The notes: generated by a model not told the origin, from the sequence alone. Positions 1-6,181 are shown, numbered from the stretch's first letter. The stretch: 13,867 nt of DNA from an uncultured Clostridium sp. (GCA_938036545.1 CALHQJ010000054.1:1-13867); one strand, 5' to 3'. Numbers and translations: made by a program.

Positions 1-1195
1 TTACGTCCTTTTCCTTGTCGGCATCCCAAGAACTGTTTGCCTCATATGCGCCGGCCAGTTCCAGCACCCGATCGGCAATAAAATCTTTTCTGGTGCGGTT
101 GGATTGTACAATTGCACTCATCATGTTCTGGGGTACATCTTCAAAGTTTGCTAACAGCTGTTTGGTATCTTTTGGAAGGCAATAACCGCCATATCCAAAG
201 GATGGATTGTTATAATGGGTTCCAATACGGGGATCCAGGCAGACTCCGTTGATGATTTCCTGGGTGTTTAATCCCTTGGACTCAGCGTAAGTATCTAATT
301 CATTAAAATAAGAAACACGGAGAGCCAGATAGGTATTGGCAAACAGTTTGACCGCTTCTGCTTCCGTAAAACCCATAAACAGAGTATCGATCGGTTCTTT
401 TATTGCACCCTGCTGGAGAAGTGAGGCAAAGGTATGGGCTTTTTCAGCAGATTCTTCGTCACAGGATACGATAATGCGGGATGGATATAAGTTGTCGTAT
501 AAAGCCTTTGACTCCCGTAAAAATTCCGGACTGAAAATAATATTTTTGGTATTGTACTTCTTGCGTACAGAAGCTGTGTACCCAACGGGAATAGTGGATT
601 TGATAACCATCATGGCATCTGGGTTGGTCTTTAATACCAGTTCAATGACTGCCTCTACAGCAGAGCAGTCAAAGAAGTTTTTCTTGCTGTCATAGTTAGT
701 TGGAGCTGCAATGACAACGAAATCTGCATCTTTATAAGCAGACTCACCGTCCAGGGTAGCAGTTAAGTCTAACTCTTTTTCGGCCAGGTATTTTTCAATA
801 TATTCATCCTGAATGGGAGATTTTTTTTGATTAATCAGGTCTACTTTTTCCGGAATAATATCTATGGCAGTTACGTGGTTGTGCTGGGCCAGCAGTGTTG
901 CAATGGAAAGACCTACATAACCGGTTCCGGCTACGGCAATGTTATACGGCTTGTTTAAAATCGCTTCGTGAGACTCCGGCTTTTCTTCTTCAAAAAGCTC
1001 CGTAACCTCAAATCCCAGAACTTCTCCAAGATTTTGCAGTTGTTCAACAGAAGGAATATAGTCGGATTTTTCTAATCTTCCAATCATGGCGCGGTTCATT
1101 CCTGCTGCCTGGGCCAGCTGAACCTGAGTCAGGCCCTTGGCTTTTCTTAAAGAAATAACAGTGGTAACAAGTTTGTTTACGGATAATTTTTTCAT
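1..1195 (-). CDS. UDP-glucose 6-dehydrogenase with N-terminal XRE helix-turn-helix (3' end cut)
   Basis: The reverse strand is open from ATG (1193-1195) to base 1, giving 398 residues with no stop. Residues about 8-68 form a Cro/CI-type helix-turn-helix (GLTQVQLAQAAGMNRAMIGR at 21-40). From about residue 84 the protein is a nucleotide-sugar dehydrogenase: Rossmann motif GTGYVG (90-95), FSPEFLRE (221-228), the lysine/asparagine segment EAVKLFANTYLALR (280-293, K283 and N287) and the catalytic cysteine in GYGGYCLPKD (C339). The known reaction is NAD-dependent oxidation of UDP-glucose to UDP-glucuronate, a precursor for capsule and exopolysaccharide. Judging by usual enzyme length, roughly 70-80 C-terminal residues lie beyond the window. 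GGAGG at 1200-1204 supports the start. The HTH is in the same uninterrupted frame, so this is a true fusion in this sequence. The enzyme call is firm. Regulation by the HTH is inferred. Confidence 0.93.
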   Translation of the reverse strand, partial: MKKLSVNKLVTTVISLRKAKGLTQVQLAQAAGMNRAMIGRLEKSDYIPSVEQLQNLGEVLGFEVTELFEEEKPESHEAILNKPYNIAVAGTGYVGLSIATLLAQHNHVTAIDIIPEKVDLINQKKSPIQDEYIEKYLAEKELDLTATLDGESAYKDADFVVIAAPTNYDSKKNFFDCSAVEAVIELVLKTNPDAMMVIKSTIPVGYTASVRKKYNTKNIIFSPEFLRESKALYDNLYPSRIIVSCDEESAEKAHTFASLLQQGAIKEPIDTLFMGFTEAEAVKLFANTYLALRVSYFNELDTYAESKGLNTQEIINGVCLDPRIGTHYNNPSFGYGGYCLPKDTKQLLANFEDVPQNMMSAIVQSNRTRKDFIADRVLELAGAYEANSSWDADKEKDV

Positions 1196-1204
1196 GCTTC
1201 CTCC

Positions 1205-1216
1205 AAAACCAGTTTT
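1205..1216. promoter_or_regulatory. Palindrome AAAAC-CA-GTTTT, candidate operator (proximal)
   Basis: A perfect 5-bp inverted repeat with a 2-base centre lies immediately upstream of the ribosome site of the HTH-dehydrogenase gene, downstream of its predicted transcription start. The identical 16-base string AAAACCAGTTTTAAAT recurs at 1340-1355. A bound HTH dimer here could block transcription. The binding protein is inferred to be the HTH domain of the gene itself. Confidence 0.5.
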
Positions 1217-1267
1217 AAATAACATTTATAGTAAAAAAGTGAAAGGTTACAATAAAATCTAACCAAC

Positions 1268-1296
1268 AGCATAGCAGAATAAAAAAGAACTGTCAA
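1268..1296 (-). promoter_or_regulatory. Sigma-A promoter of the HTH-dehydrogenase gene
   Basis: On the minus strand, TTGACA (1291-1296) is followed after 17 bases by TATGCT (1268-1273). Transcription would start near 1261, leaving a leader of about 65 nt before the ATG at 1195. The -35 is perfect and the -10 matches the consensus at five of six bases. Confidence 0.8.
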
Positions 1297-1339
1297 TTAA
1301 AATGGGAAAAATAATTGCAGAATGGAATGAAAAGAACTA

Positions 1340-1351
1340 AAAACCAGTTTT
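1340..1351. promoter_or_regulatory. Palindrome AAAAC-CA-GTTTT, candidate operator (distal)
   Basis: Second copy of the 1205-1216 palindrome, 135 bp away and about 45 bp upstream of the -35 box of the leftward promoter. A related near-palindrome GGTTT-A-AAACC lies at 1378-1388, between this site and the rightward vanZ promoter. The arrangement on both sides of the promoter would permit looping repression, which is an inference. Confidence 0.5.
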
Positions 1352-1428
1352 AAATGGCATTAAAGAGAAAAAATAACGGTTTAAAACCAAAATGAAGGGG
1401 TGTTTCAGGTGGGGATTTTAGAAGAAAA

Positions 1429-1457
1429 TCGAATTTTTGAAAATTTTTGGTTATAAT
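1429..1457 (+). promoter_or_regulatory. Possible promoter of the vanZ-like gene
   Basis: A perfect TATAAT at 1452-1457 is preceded at 17-base spacing by a weak -35, TCGAAT (1429-1434). Predicted start is near 1464, about 30 bases before the TTG codon. The -10 is convincing and the -35 is poor. Confidence 0.5.
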
Positions 1458-1492
1458 AGGGATGAAAAAACATTTTTTGAGGAGGATTACCA

Positions 1493-2080
1493 TTGGATTC
1501 TTTTCAGTTTTGCCAGCATTATATAAAGCCCTGGTCTTTTCAGGAACTGATGTGCTTTTTGATTATGTTTGCTGTATGTGCATCTGTTTTTTCTTATTGG
1601 GTATATCAAAGAAAGATTACCCGTTTCCAAATGGCGGCAGGGCTGGTATTGATTCTGTTTTTATGGATCGTATTAGAGTCGACTGTATTTACAAGAAAGC
1701 CTGCAGCACGGAGATATGAACTGATGCTGTTCTGGTCCTGGTATGAGGTTATTGTAAATCAAAACAAAAATCTGTTAATCGAAAATGCCTTAAACTGCAT
1801 CCTTCTTTTGCCAATGGGATTTTTGCTTCCATTTGTGTTTCAAAGAAAAATCCGGTGGAGTACGGCCTTGTTAGCCGGATTCTTTGTATCGGCTTTTATA
1901 GAGGTGAGCCAGCTTCTTTTAAGAAGAGGCCTGTTTGAATGGGATGATATGATTCACAATTCTCTCGGATGCATGGCGGGATGTATGGCGGCGAATCTGG
2001 CGCTGAAGTGGCTGAGAAAATTTTCAAAAGGAGAGGATTTTCAGATTGACAACCATCCGATTTCGGACTATAATGCATAG
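1493..2080 (+). CDS. VanZ-family membrane protein
   Basis: A 195-residue protein starting at TTG (1493-1495), chosen because GGAGG (1481-1485) lies 7 bases upstream. The VanZ signature is seen in order: an asparagine followed by a hydrophobic stretch and PMGFLLPF, then a helix with FIEVSQLLLRRG, then FEWDDMIHNSLGCMAG, where the acidic DD and the N-x-LG are the conserved part. Several membrane helices are visible (about 20-38, 46-66, 100-117, 124-141, 155-173). VanZ proteins are known from low-level teicoplanin resistance, but most chromosomal members have no assigned role. The 3' end contains the promoter and first operator of the next gene, so the two genes are not a simple operon. Family is fairly sure; function is unknown. 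Confidence 0.82.
   Translation: MDSFQFCQHYIKPWSFQELMCFLIMFAVCASVFSYWVYQRKITRFQMAAGLVLILFLWIVLESTVFTRKPAARRYELMLFWSWYEVIVNQNKNLLIENALNCILLLPMGFLLPFVFQRKIRWSTALLAGFFVSAFIEVSQLLLRRGLFEWDDMIHNSLGCMAGCMAANLALKWLRKFSKGEDFQIDNHPISDYNA
2046..2074 (+). promoter_or_regulatory. Perfect consensus sigma-A promoter for marR-MATE
   Basis: TTGACA (2046-2051), 17 bases, TATAAT (2069-2074). It lies inside the 3' end of the vanZ-like gene. Predicted start is near 2081, about 40 bases before the marR start. A promoter this strong needs repression, which fits the two operator-like palindromes placed on it. Confidence 0.88.
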
Positions 2081-2103
2081 TACAGTGACTATCCGAAATC
2101 GGA
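2056..2103. promoter_or_regulatory. Paired MarR operators TCCGA-N2-TCGGA
   Basis: Two perfect 5-bp inverted repeats with 2-base centres: TCCGA-TT-TCGGA (2056-2067) and TCCGA-AA-TCGGA (2092-2103). Their centres are 36 bp apart. The first fills the space between -35 and -10, and the second covers roughly +11 to +22. The sites are read directly. That the MarR protein encoded next binds them is inferred from their position and from the usual autoregulation of MarR-pump operons. Confidence 0.75.
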
Positions 2104-2120
2104 CTAATGTGGGAGGAAAT

Positions 2121-2615
2121 GTGAAAGAACGGTCAATTGAAACCATTCTCTGGGAGTACAATACCATATTTAAAGAAAATAACGAGCTGTATCGCGGAGT
2201 AGCCAAGGCTTTTGGGTTACCAGATACAGCCTTTTGGATTTTATACGCCTTGCGGGACAGCGATGGTTCGGCAACCCAGAGAGAAGTATGCAGTATGCTT
2301 TATGAGCCGAAACAGACGGTAAATTCGGCATTAAAAAAGATGGAATCAGAAGGGTATATTGAGTTGATTCCTGGAACGGATCGGCGCAGTAAGCTGATTA
2401 AACTGACAGAAAAAGGTATGGATCTGGCTGGTCAGACGGCAGATAAGGTCATTGAGACAGAGCACAGGGCATTATATAAAATGAAAGAACAGGACAGAGA
2501 GGAATTTCTTCGATTGTTTCGTACCTATACAGAAAATTTGAAAGAAGAAATGGAAGATTCCGGCTTGTGGAAGCAGAACTGTTCCGAAAAAATGAAAGGA
2601 GCAGCAAACAAATGA
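2121..2615 (+). CDS. MarR-family transcriptional regulator
   Basis: A 164-residue protein if started at GTG (2121), which follows GGGAGG (2111-2116) by 4 bases. Longer in-frame starts would lie inside the promoter. A winged helix-turn-helix is seen at about 35-98: AFWILYALRD, then TQREVCSMLYEPKQTVNSAL as the recognition region, KKMESEGYIEL, and the wing with DRRSK at 87-91. Flanking N- and C-terminal helices would form the dimer interface, as in the family. The stop overlaps the MATE start (ATGA at 2612-2615), so the two are translationally coupled. The pairing resembles MepR-MepA of Staphylococcus aureus, where the MarR protein represses its own operon and is released by drugs. The ligand here is unknown. 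Confidence 0.9.
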   Translation: MKERSIETILWEYNTIFKENNELYRGVAKAFGLPDTAFWILYALRDSDGSATQREVCSMLYEPKQTVNSALKKMESEGYIELIPGTDRRSKLIKLTEKGMDLAGQTADKVIETEHRALYKMKEQDREEFLRLFRTYTENLKEEMEDSGLWKQNCSEKMKGAANK

Positions 2616-3952
2616 AACGAACGCCAATACAGCTGTCAGAGCATTTTACATATAAGAAATTATTCTGTTTTTGCATACCGTCAATTATTATGATGGTTTT
2701 TACCTCCATCTACGGTGTGATAGACGGCCTGTTTGTATCCAACTTTGTAGGAAAGACGTCTTTTGCTGCCATTAATCTGGTTATGCCTTTTATTATGGTG
2801 CTGGGAGGCGTGGGCTTTATGATTGGTACCGGCGGCAGCGCTTTGGTAGCAAAAACCCTGGGCGAGGGAAAAAAAGAAAAAGCCCATGAGTATTTTACTA
2901 TGATGATTTACCTGACCTTGATTTTAGGTATCATTACTTCAATTTTGGGAATTGTATTTATTCGCCCCATTGCCATTTTCCTGGGAGCAACAGACGGCAT
3001 GCTTCAGGAATGTATCGTTTATACCAGAGCGGTAATGTTCTTTAACACAGCCTTTATGCTGCAGAATGTATTTCAAAGTTTCCTGATTACCGCAGAAAAG
3101 CCAAATCTTGGACTGGCTGCCACAGTTGCGGCAGGCCTTACCAATATGGTGCTGGATGCATTGTTTATCGCCGTGTTTCAATGGGGAGTGGCAGGAGCAG
3201 CTATTGCAACGGGAATCAGCCAGTGTGTAGGCGGAATTATCCCGCTTATTTATTTCCTGCGTCCCAATACCAGCCTTCTCCGGCTGAAAAGGATCAGGAT
3301 GGAGGCCAGTCCTCTTATCAAAGCCTGTGTCAATGGTTCTTCCGAACTGATGACCAATATTTCTTCTTCTATTGTCAGTATGCTGTACAACTTTCAGCTG
3401 ATTAAGTTTGCAGGGGAGAACGGAGTAGCAGCTTATGGCGTCCTAATGTATGTTCAGTTTGTTTTTATTGCTATTTTTATTGGATATGCCATTGGTACTG
3501 CACCCATTATCGGTTATCACTATGGAGCCGGAAATCATAGCGAGTTAAAGAACATGCTGAAGAAAAGTTTTCTTATTATGGGAGTGCTCGGCGTGGTAAT
3601 GATGTTCCTGGCACAAATTCTGGCAGGCTCACTGGCCCGGATTTTTGTAGGCTACGATCAGGAACTGTTTGATATGACCAGACATGCCTTCCAGATATTT
3701 TCCTTTGCCTTTATTTTATCTGGTATCAATATTTTTACATCTTCCTTTTTTACAGCTCTTAATAACGGCGGAGTATCTGCGGCCATTTCCTTTCTCCGTA
3801 CCCTGGTATTCCAAATGCTTTCCGTATTGATTTTGCCTGCGCTGTTAGGAATTGACGGAATCTGGATGGCAATTACAGTAGCAGAGGTGTGTGCATGCTT
3901 CATTTCCGCAATCTTCCTATCTGCAAAGAAGAACAAATATCATTATATGTAA
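2612..3952 (+). CDS. MATE-family multidrug efflux transporter (MepA-like)
   Basis: A 446-residue protein, close to the usual MATE length of about 450. I start it at ATG 2612, with AGGAG (2597-2601) upstream and the start overlapping the marR stop; a GTG 45 bases further upstream is the alternative. About twelve hydrophobic helices can be read. Typical MATE features are the N-terminal IPSIIMMVFTSIYGVIDGLF, the NLVMPF segment, GTGGSALVAKTLGEGK in the first half, and the matching GTAPIIGYHYGAGNH in the second half, which reflects the internal duplication. MATE pumps export cationic drugs in exchange for Na+ or H+ at the cell membrane. Substrates cannot be read from sequence. Control by the upstream MarR protein is likely. 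Confidence 0.92.
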   Translation: MKRTPIQLSEHFTYKKLFCFCIPSIIMMVFTSIYGVIDGLFVSNFVGKTSFAAINLVMPFIMVLGGVGFMIGTGGSALVAKTLGEGKKEKAHEYFTMMIYLTLILGIITSILGIVFIRPIAIFLGATDGMLQECIVYTRAVMFFNTAFMLQNVFQSFLITAEKPNLGLAATVAAGLTNMVLDALFIAVFQWGVAGAAIATGISQCVGGIIPLIYFLRPNTSLLRLKRIRMEASPLIKACVNGSSELMTNISSSIVSMLYNFQLIKFAGENGVAAYGVLMYVQFVFIAIFIGYAIGTAPIIGYHYGAGNHSELKNMLKKSFLIMGVLGVVMMFLAQILAGSLARIFVGYDQELFDMTRHAFQIFSFAFILSGINIFTSSFFTALNNGGVSAAISFLRTLVFQMLSVLILPALLGIDGIWMAITVAEVCACFISAIFLSAKKNKYHYM

Positions 3953-3995
3953 TAGTTCAGCTGTAAGCGGGCAAGAAGATGTGGCTGAACTGTTA
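3950..3995 (+). terminator. Stem-loop after the MATE gene (no T-tract)
   Basis: TAATAGTTCAGC (3950-3961, including the stop codon) pairs with GCTGAACTGTTA (3984-3995), giving a 12-bp stem with one G-U pair and a 22-base loop. There is no U-run, so it is a poor intrinsic terminator. It may protect the mRNA 3' end or mark a weak stop. Confidence 0.35.
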
Positions 3996-4012
3996 CTGTA
4001 ACAAGTGAGGGG

Positions 4013-4048
4013 TTGACAAAATGTCCATAGATGTGCTAATCTGGACAT
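4013..4048 (+). promoter_or_regulatory. Promoter and embedded inverted repeat upstream of the MBL lipoprotein
   Basis: TTGACA (4013-4018) and GCTAAT (4035-4040) are separated by 16 bases, with a TG at 4032-4033 making an extended -10. An inverted repeat, ATGTCCA (4021-4027) and TGGACAT (4042-4048), spans the spacer, the -10 and the predicted start. Because the left arm lies upstream of the transcription start, it should act as a DNA site and not as an RNA hairpin. Confidence 0.65.
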
Positions 4049-4069
4049 GCATAAGGAGGTATTTTGACT

Positions 4070-5119
4070 ATGAGAAGAAAATTGGGAGTAAAGCAATTAG
4101 GGGTGATTTTTCTGGCAGTCTGCAGTCTGTCAGGCTGCAAAGAAACCACAGCTGCAGCAACAGAAGAAACCACTGCAGAAGTTTCCGTGGAGACTGTCGA
4201 AACTTCGGAAGAAACAGTGGAATCTTTATCAGAATCAAAGGCAGAAAGTTCTGATGTAGATCGGTATGCAGAAATCATGGATACCAGTAACGACAGCGGA
4301 AAGCTGACGGTTTATTTTCTGGATCTGGAAGTAGGGGAGGAAGCAGAGGACAAGGCAGGAGATTCTGCAATTTTGATTTCACCGGACGGCAAGGTAATGC
4401 TTTTGGATGCAGGCCATCCAGAGGCCGGTCATCTGGTGGTAGATGCCTTAAAGGATTTAGGCGTGGAAAAAATTGATTACCTGGTAGCGTCACATCCCCA
4501 CATTGACCATATTGGCGGGATTCCGGAGGTGATGGATGCATTTCCGGTAGGGGAAACGTACCGCTCTTATGTGGAATACACAACTAAGACCTATCAGAAC
4601 TATGTAAATGCACTGGAAAACAGTGAGGCGGAAACTCATTTTGTAAAAACAGGAGACGTATTTCAGTTTGGCGATGAAGTGTCGGTAGAAGTGCTGGGAC
4701 CGGACGAAGAAATTCAGTATCCAAAAGATTTTCCGGATAACAGTACCGAGTTTTTAAATGACCACTCGCTTACCTTGAAGTTTACATATGGAGAAACTTC
4801 GGCCCTGTTCTGCGGCGATCTGTACCGTTCTCAGGAGAGAGACTATGTAGAACAATATGGCGAAAAGCTGGATGTGGATCTGATAAAGGCAAATCACCAC
4901 GGAAAGGACACGTCCAATTCCAAAAAGTGGATTGAAGCAGCTTCTCCTCAGGCAGTAGTTGCCATGAACGATAAAGCTCCTAATATGACAGTGGTTGAGA
5001 ATTACCAAAAAGAAGGCGCAGAGTTTCACCACACGCTTTTGGATGGAGTCGTAAAGGTAACGATGGATGATAAACAGAATGTAGAAATCGTAGACCAGAA
5101 AGATAGCTGGCTTAATTGA
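4070..5119 (+). CDS. Exported metallo-beta-lactamase-fold lipoprotein (ComEC-type MBL domain)
   Basis: A 349-residue protein from ATG 4070, with AAGGAGG (4053-4059) 10 bases upstream; a TTG two codons earlier is less likely. A lipoprotein signal is seen: MRRK, a hydrophobic stretch and lipobox LSGC with C23. A Thr/Ser/Glu-rich linker follows (24-65). The MBL domain starts at about 78, with metal-ligand motif HPHIDH (142-147), the histidine D-H-S (231-233), FCGD (247-250) and NHHG (275-278), as in the MBL domain of the competence protein ComEC. The usual LDVGQGDA loop is replaced by a longer acidic segment, EVGEEAEDKAGDSA (87-100). The known fold hydrolyses phosphoesters or other esters. The substrate is unknown. 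It acts outside the membrane, anchored by lipid. Confidence 0.88.
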   Translation: MRRKLGVKQLGVIFLAVCSLSGCKETTAAATEETTAEVSVETVETSEETVESLSESKAESSDVDRYAEIMDTSNDSGKLTVYFLDLEVGEEAEDKAGDSAILISPDGKVMLLDAGHPEAGHLVVDALKDLGVEKIDYLVASHPHIDHIGGIPEVMDAFPVGETYRSYVEYTTKTYQNYVNALENSEAETHFVKTGDVFQFGDEVSVEVLGPDEEIQYPKDFPDNSTEFLNDHSLTLKFTYGETSALFCGDLYRSQERDYVEQYGEKLDVDLIKANHHGKDTSNSKKWIEAASPQAVVAMNDKAPNMTVVENYQKEGAEFHHTLLDGVVKVTMDDKQNVEIVDQKDSWLN

Positions 5120-5197
5120 GGTTTTGTAAAAAACGTTCCAATTCCCTCAGACAGATGATAAAAGAACGCTAAGGATTTTCAGAAATCAGGCAGACCT

Positions 5198-5226
5198 TTG
5201 TTTTCAAATGAAAACAGCGTTATAAT
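5198..5226 (+). promoter_or_regulatory. Promoter of the antiporter locus with overlapping palindrome
   Basis: TATAAT (5221-5226) lies 17 bases after TTGTTT (5198-5203). A palindrome, GTTTTCA-AA-TGAAAAC (5200-5215), overlaps the -35 and spacer and could be an operator. The -10 is perfect, the -35 weak. The rest of the 5120-5260 gap shows no clear terminator. Confidence 0.5.
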
Positions 5227-5260
5227 ATCTAAAATGAGCGTCTGGGAGTAGGGCGAAAGC

Positions 5261-5602
5261 ATGAGTTTCTTAATGTTTGCAGTGTGGCTGATTTTAAACG
5301 GCAAAGTGACAATGGAAATTTGTCTCTTTGGCGGAGTAATTTCAGCCGCACTGCTTCTTTTTATGTTTAAATTTATGGATTACAGTTGGAAAAAGGAGCT
5401 GCTTCTATATAGTCTGGTTCCATTTTTTGCCAAATACACCTGGGTTTTGATAGAAGAGATTGTAAAAGCCAATACACTGACGCCAGGGACCATTACCGTA
5501 TCGGTTGAAGACGATACATTCTGTGTCCACTGCCTGGATACGGAACTGGCAGAGGGGCTGGAAGACATTCAGCGCCCCTTATGGCGCTGCTTACTCAGAT
5601 AG
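5261..5602 (+). pseudogene. mrpE: MrpE/MnhE antiporter subunit, internally deleted and frameshifted
   Basis: The open frame gives 113 residues; intact MrpE proteins are about 160. The N-terminus has two membrane helices (MSFLMFAVWLILNG, CLFGGVISAALLLFMF) and then FFAKYTWVLIEEIVKAN. This is joined directly to TLTPGTITVSVEDD and FCVHCLD, the conserved MrpE C-terminal signature. The family normally has about 40 residues between these parts, so an in-frame deletion is likely. After LEDIQRP the frame is probably shifted by loss of one C in the CCCC run (5575-5578): the -1 frame reads MALLTQIGGEAG and stops at 5617-5619, overlapping the next ATG as expected for an mrp operon. MrpE is a membrane subunit of a multi-subunit Na+/H+ antiporter. 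This copy is probably non-functional. Confidence 0.72.
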
Positions 5603-5615
5603 GAGGTGAGGCAGG

Positions 5616-6107
5616 ATGACAGAACTTGTTACAGTGATATTGCCTGGAATCTGCGGTCAGGGGCTTTCCTTCTGTCTGGATGGTTTCCGTCTGCTTTGAT
5701 GTGTGATTGCTTTGATGATGTGGGGCATATCCGGCGTGTTTTCTTTGGAATATATGGCTCGCTACCAGAATAAAATTAGATATTACCTGTCTTTTTGGCT
5801 TACATTTTTTTGCTGTGGCAGGGGTGTTTTTATCCAATAATTTTTATACCACCTTTCTGTTTTTTGAAATCATGTCCTTTACTTCTTATGTATGGGTGGC
5901 CTTTGATGAAAAAAGGAAAGTTTAAAAGCGGCAGAAACCTATCTGGCAGGTCTTACGATTTCCTCCATTATCTGCAGGGGGATGGATCATCTGGCAGACA
6001 GTGTGATTCTCTTTGCCAGAAAAACGACTCACAGCCAGATTTCACATCGGAGGAATCTCCGATGCTTCTTGTCCGGCTTCGCTGGACAAGAAGATGCTCC
6101 GTCTTGA
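5616..6107 (+). pseudogene. Collapsed proton-conducting antiporter subunit (MrpD/MrpA, NuoL-like)
   Basis: Reading starts at ATG 5616, which overlaps the restored end of mrpE. The frame reads GICGQGLSFCLDGFRLL, meets TGA (5697-5699), and continues in the same frame as VIALMMWGISGVFSLEYMAR. At the seven-T run (5805-5811) homology moves to the next frame: FAVAGVFLSNNFYTTFLFFE and IMSFTSYVWVAFDE. At the A run (5909-5914) it returns to the first frame as SLKAAETYLAGLTISSI. It then jumps to a C-terminal-looking MDHLADSVILFARKTTHSQ (from 5982), so several hundred residues of the core are missing. The DGF, SLEYM and FFE-IMSF-SY motifs are typical of the complex-I-like antiporter family. No working protein can be made. 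MrpF, MrpG and MrpB genes are not seen. Confidence 0.75.
6045..6093. repeat. Two abutting strong hairpins
   Basis: CATCGGAG-GAAT-CTCCGATG (6045-6064) is an 8-bp stem with a 4-base loop. It directly abuts a second hairpin, 6065-6093, whose arms CTTCTTGTCCGGC and GCTGGACAAGAAG pair over 13 bp with one G-U and a TTC loop. No T-run follows. They overlap the last codons of the antiporter remnant and lie just before the gntR promoter. Could be an intergenic repeat element or an mRNA boundary. Confidence 0.6.
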
Positions 6108-6134
6108 ATAGTTACAATTCTTTTCGATTGTCTC

Positions 6135-6181
6135 TTGACCGTTTGAATCAAATGTTATAAGATTACTATAACAGTTATAAC
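6135..6181 (+). promoter_or_regulatory. Promoter and palindrome cluster of the gntR-mcsA-mcsB-clpC operon
   Basis: Two overlapping candidates: TTGAAT (6143-6148)-N18-TATAAC (6167-6172), and TTGACC (6135-6140)-N15-TATAAG (6156-6161). Half-sites are repeated: GTTATA (6154-6159), TATAAC (6167-6172) and GTTATAAC (6174-6181). TATAAC-A-GTTATA (6167-6179) is a perfect 6-bp palindrome with a 1-base centre. YtrA-type GntR proteins usually bind palindromes over their own promoter, so this is the likely autoregulatory site. No proper CtsR box (tandem GGTCAAA heptads with 3-base spacing) is present. Confidence 0.6.

Noticed and set aside
336..695. A 119-codon + strand open frame.
   Set aside because: It lies entirely antisense to the well-supported dehydrogenase gene and shows no family motif or ribosome site.
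1447..1719. A 90-codon frame starting at 1447 with a promoter-like region in it.
   Set aside because: It overlaps the vanZ-like gene in another frame and includes the ribosome site of that gene. The VanZ motifs are only in the 1493 frame.
6134..6148. A possible CtsR box: CTTGACC followed by TTTGAAT before the gntR gene.
   Set aside because: CtsR operators are heptads TTTGACC-N3-TTTGACC on this strand. Here the spacing is one base and the second heptad is poor, so it is better read as a -35 region.
5795..6160. A 121-codon + strand open frame that could be taken as a new small gene.
   Set aside because: It overlaps the antiporter remnant in a frame that does not carry the readable homology, and no ribosome site or recognisable motif supports it.
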